The position numbers and the translations under genes are program-made. DNA of 64,000 nucleotides from Burkholderiales bacterium RIFCSPHIGHO2_12_FULL_63_20 (GTDB lineage Bacteria > Pseudomonadota > Gammaproteobacteria > Burkholderiales > Burkholderiaceae_C). The DNA is taken from positions 1 through 64,000 of the forward strand of contig MESA01000028.1 in assembly GCA_001770775.1 (NCBI GenBank), given 5' to 3'. Below the pieces are notes generated by a model. That model was given only the letters and a program-made list of their open reading frames with translations, did no database searches and was not told the DNA's origin. This document shows positions 60,798 to 64,000 of this stretch, one piece after another; position 1 is the stretch's first letter, and each line of letters starts with the position of its first letter.

Positions 60798-62797
60798 AGC
60801 TCGATTCCGTCGTTGGGGTCGAGGGAAGCCAGCCGGGCCGTGCGCTGCATGGCCGGATCAAGCTGGCGAGGAAGGGGAAGCGGCAGGTCGTCGTCGTCAT
60901 CGAGCAGCGCGAGGTCGGCCGCAGGCGCGGCCAGGTCGGGGTCATAGGCGACGGTTTCCGAGAGTTCGGGCTGACGGCGTGGGCCGCCGTCGTCGGTCGA
61001 TGCGCCGAAGCCTTCGGCGGTATCGGTCACAGGCGCGGCTGGCACGACCGGAATCGCCAACCCGCTCCAGTCGTCGGGGCGCAGCGGCGGCGCGTCGGCG
61101 TACTGCCCATCCGCCAGCGTGGGCGGCGGCAGCACGCGCTGCTTGAAATTGCTGTCCGCGTAGTAGCGCAGCTTCCTGGCCTTGATCGGCGCCACGCTGG
61201 ACACCATCACTACTGCCTCGTCGGGCGGAAGCTGCATCACCTCGCCGGGCGTCAGCAGCGGGCGCGCTGTTTCTTGGCGCGACACCATCAGATGCCCGAG
61301 CCACGGCGCGAGCCGGTGGCCAGCGTAGTTGCGCTGCGCGCGCAACTCGGTGGCCGTACCCAGCGTCTCGGAAATGCGCTTGGCGGTGCGTTCGTCGTTC
61401 GTCGCAAACGTCACGCGGACGTGGCAGTTATCGAGGATGGAATGGTTCTGCCCATACGCCTTGTCGATCTGGTTGAGCGACTGCGCGATGAGGAAGCTGC
61501 GGATGCCGTAGCCGGCCATGAAGGCCAGCGCCGTCTCGAAGAAATCCAGGCGCCCCAGCGCCGGGAACTCATCGAGCATCAGCAGCAGCTTGTGGCGGCG
61601 CGCGATGCCATCGGAGCCATCGAGCGATTCGGTAAGGCGTCGCCCGATCTGGTTGAGGATCAGGCGGATAAGCGGCTTCGTCCGCGAAATGTCCGAAGGC
61701 GGCACCACCAGATACAGCGACACCGGATGCCCGGCCGCGATCAGGTCTGCGATGCGCCAGTCGCAGCGCGATGTGACTTCGGCCACGGTCGGATCGCGGT
61801 ACAGGCCGAGGAACGACATGGCCGTGGACAGCACGCCCGAGCGTTCGTTGTCGCTCTTGTTGAGGACTTCACGCGCCGCCGATGCGACGACCGGATGCGG
61901 CCCATCGCCGAGGTGCGGCGTGGTCATCATCCGGTGCAAGGTCAGCTCGAACGGGCTGGCCGGGTCGGACAGAAAGTTGGCGACGCCGCGCAGCGTCTTG
62001 TCTTCGCCCGCGTAGAGGACATGCAGGATGGCCCCGACCAGCAGCGCGTGCGAGGTCTTTTCCCAATGGTTGCGCTTCTCCAGCGCGCCTTCGGGATCGA
62101 CCAGAATGTCCGCGATGTTCTGCACGTCGCGCACTTCATGCGCGCCGCGCCGAACCTCCAGCAGCGGGTTGTAGGCCGCTGACTTCGCATCGGTCGGGTT
62201 GAACAGCAGGCAATGCGAGAAGCGCGAGCGCCAGCCGGCGGTGATCTGCCAGTTTTCGCCCTTGATGTCGTGGATGACGGCCGACGCGGGCCAGGACAGC
62301 AGCGTCGGCACCACCAGACCGACACCTTTGCCCGAGCGCGTGGGCGCGAAGGTCAGGACGTGTTCCGGGCCTTCGTGGCGCAGGTACTGGCGGCCGTGCT
62401 GGCCGAGGAAAACGCCGGCCGGTTGCGTCAGGCCCGCCTTGTGAATGTCATCCGCGTTCGCCCAGCGGGCCGAGCCGTAAGTCGTGACCAGGCGCGACTG
62501 CCGCGATCGCCAGATCGACATGCCGATGGCGACGACCACCGCCAATAACCCACTGCCGCCCGCGATGGCGCCGCCGGTATCGAACACGCGCGGCGCGTAA
62601 GCATCGAAAACGAACCACCACTCAAACAACTTCCACGGGTGGTAGATCGGCGTGCCAAGAAAATCGAACCAGGGCGAGCCAAGGCGTACTTGATAGCCAA
62701 GGGCGGCTGCTGTCCATTGTGTGGCGCCCCACACGCCGGCGATCAAGATGCCGAATACCACGGCAATCTGACCGAACAGCACGTTCGTCCCTTGCAT
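60794..62797 (-). CDS. traG: Type IV coupling protein TraG (VirD4-like)
   Basis: VLTFAPTRSGKGVGLVVPTLLSWPASAVIHDIKGENWQITAGWRS...LLLMLDEFPALGRLDFFETALAFMAGYGIRSFLIAQSLNQIDKAYG. Confidence 0.95.
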   Translation of the reverse strand: MQGTNVLFGQIAVVFGILIAGVWGATQWTAAALGYQVRLGSPWFDFLGTPIYHPWKLFEWWFVFDAYAPRVFDTGGAIAGGSGLLAVVVAIGMSIWRSRQSRLVTTYGSARWANADDIHKAGLTQPAGVFLGQHGRQYLRHEGPEHVLTFAPTRSGKGVGLVVPTLLSWPASAVIHDIKGENWQITAGWRSRFSHCLLFNPTDAKSAAYNPLLEVRRGAHEVRDVQNIADILVDPEGALEKRNHWEKTSHALLVGAILHVLYAGEDKTLRGVANFLSDPASPFELTLHRMMTTPHLGDGPHPVVASAAREVLNKSDNERSGVLSTAMSFLGLYRDPTVAEVTSRCDWRIADLIAAGHPVSLYLVVPPSDISRTKPLIRLILNQIGRRLTESLDGSDGIARRHKLLLMLDEFPALGRLDFFETALAFMAGYGIRSFLIAQSLNQIDKAYGQNHSILDNCHVRVTFATNDERTAKRISETLGTATELRAQRNYAGHRLAPWLGHLMVSRQETARPLLTPGEVMQLPPDEAVVMVSSVAPIKARKLRYYADSNFKQRVLPPPTLADGQYADAPPLRPDDWSGLAIPVVPAAPVTDTAEGFGASTDDGGPRRQPELSETVAYDPDLAAPAADLALLDDDDDLPLPLPRQLDPAMQRTARLASLDPNDGIEL

Positions 62798-62958
62798 GAC
62801 CTGGCCTCCGATTTCTCCTGCGCTGATTCCTCATGGAAGAAGCGGCACAAGGGCGTGCCGCAGGCGTCAGGATCGGTGCCGGGTCAGTGCCGGTCAAAGA
62901 CCGTTTAGAGCAGAAAGGTCGAGGAAAAAGAAAGAATGAGTGCGGTGGCGAGCCAAAG

Positions 62959-62991
62959 AAAAACGCCGCAAGCGCGGGCGCATTGCGGCGT
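62959..62991 (-). terminator. Intrinsic terminator on the minus strand between eexN and traG
   Basis: ACGCCGCAA-(N11)-TTGCGGCGT with nested GC pairs; minus strand continues GCGTTTTTCTTTGG. Confidence 0.65.
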
Positions 62992-63032
62992 GTCGAGAAA
63001 AAAGTGAAGGCGAATCGGCGAACGGCCAACAA

Positions 63033-63311
63033 TCAGAACTTTGGCGACTCTTTCGGCGGTGTGTAGGGCGTTTCTCCGTCGCCATAGAACCGTTTGCGCG
63101 TGGCTTCTGCTACCCGGTTGCACAGCACGTCGCCCAGCTTGGAGCGGTCGGTCTTGCATTGCTGGCGCAGTTCCTTGAGCCGGTCGGGGTTGGCCGCCAG
63201 TTCTTCCACCGTCGGAATGCTTGCCTCCGAATCGGCAGCTTTCTGAGGTGCCTCTGATTGGCCGCAAGCGGCCAAGGTAGTCACCAGCAAGAACGGAATG
63301 ATCTTCTTCAT
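63033..63311 (-). CDS. EexN-family entry-exclusion lipoprotein
   Basis: MKKIIPFLLVTTLAACGQSEAPQKAADSEASIPTVEELAANPDRLKELRQQCKTDRSKLGDVLCNRVAEATRKRFYGDGETPYTPP. Confidence 0.85.
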   Translation of the reverse strand: MKKIIPFLLVTTLAACGQSEAPQKAADSEASIPTVEELAANPDRLKELRQQCKTDRSKLGDVLCNRVAEATRKRFYGDGETPYTPPKESPKF

Positions 63312-64000
63312 GGCATCAATTCCTCCGGGGGATCAGGGTTGCGGCCTCGTATGGGCCTGGGAGTTTCCGGCAGTTCGATGGCCTGTACGCGCTCAATGAA
63401 CCGTGTCAGTTCGTCGGACGGATCACCGTCAAGACGAAGCAAGTAGGTCGTAAGCGGCGGAACGCGCGACGCCAGCGGCCGGGCCACGACACCTAGCTCA
63501 CGGCTGGTGGCAATGTGTGCAGCGCCCGCCAACCCGAGCGCGAAGCCGGCCGATACCAGTGCCATCATCAGATCGCACGTGGCAACTCGTTCTGCGATGA
63601 GCGGCTCCATGTCAGCACGACGCAGCACTCGTTCAACGTGCTTGGCATGGCCTTCACACACTTGCGGATCGCACAGGACCAGCGGATAGCGCAGCAACTC
63701 GTCCAAGGGAATGCGCTTGTGGGCCAGCAGCGGATGGCGGGCGGGAACCGCCACCATGAGCGCATCGCTCCAAGCGGGCACGGCGACGATGCCATCGCCT
63801 ACTTCGTCGGATTGGGCAAACCCCACGTCGTACAGATCATCATGAAGCCCTTTGATCTGCTGTGATAACGGCACCTCGAAGAAGCGAATTTCGACCTCGG
63901 GTTCTTCCTGACGACACAACGCCAGTAAGGCCGGCAAGCGCGACGGCGTGATGCCATCCGACATGGCCACACGTAATTGCCCATGAAAGCCATTAGCCGC
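63308..64000 (-). CDS. LysR-family transcriptional regulator (TraR of Tn4371-type ICEs), N-terminal HTH beyond the window
   Basis: Reverse frame open to the edge: AANGFHGQLRVAMSDGITPSRLPALLALCRQEEPEVEIRFFEVPLSQQIKGLHDDLYDVGFAQSDEV...LVLCDPQVCEGH (LysR effector domain). Confidence 0.85.
   Translation of the reverse strand, partial: AANGFHGQLRVAMSDGITPSRLPALLALCRQEEPEVEIRFFEVPLSQQIKGLHDDLYDVGFAQSDEVGDGIVAVPAWSDALMVAVPARHPLLAHKRIPLDELLRYPLVLCDPQVCEGHAKHVERVLRRADMEPLIAERVATCDLMMALVSAGFALGLAGAAHIATSRELGVVARPLASRVPPLTTYLLRLDGDPSDELTRFIERVQAIELPETPRPIRGRNPDPPEELMP

Larger units (their letters stand above)
50188..64000 (-). mobile_element. Conjugation end of a Tn4371-family integrative and conjugative element (other end lies beyond the right edge)
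   Basis: Contiguous traR-eexN-traG-copG-trbBCDEJ-eexN-like-trbLFGI-DUF2274 order; candidate att ATGAAAAA at 50188-50195; ordinary chromosomal gene immediately to the left. Confidence 0.85.

Overview
High-GC betaproteobacterial (Burkholderiales-type) chromosomal window with two parts. (1) About 1-50.15 kb is ordinary chromosome: mfd (partial), ispD, amtB, ispF, an EnvZ/OmpR-type (RisS/RisA-like) two-component pair, bpt/aat, a phasin, ppa, aceA, a secreted ExeM/NucH-type nuclease followed by a PEP-CTERM protein, thrS-infC-rpmI-rplT-pheS-[alcohol dehydrogenase]-pheT-ihfA-merR, tRNA-Pro(GGG), pcm, a fadD-like ligase, ubiE, a GGDEF protein, glnA-DUF4124-glnL-glnG, an RbbA-type ABC efflux cluster and an M16 peptidase. 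(2) About 50.19 kb to the right edge is the conjugation end of a Tn4371-family ICE (trbI-G-F-L-[EexN-like]-J-E-D-C-B, CopG-like, traG, EexN, LysR/TraR), with a candidate 8-bp attachment site (ATGAAAAA = TTTTTCAT reverse complement) at its boundary. The most interesting signals are: a complete-looking Thr-leader-peptide transcription attenuator upstream of thrS; an alcohol dehydrogenase gene between pheS and pheT; two divergent EexN-like entry-exclusion lipoproteins in one ICE; an AUC start for infC; and several strong operator palindromes (risA, phasin, aceA) plus an NtrC/sigma54 architecture at glnA. I saw no CRISPR array, no defence island and no clearly unprecedented multigene system. All calls are from reading the sequence; no database search was run.
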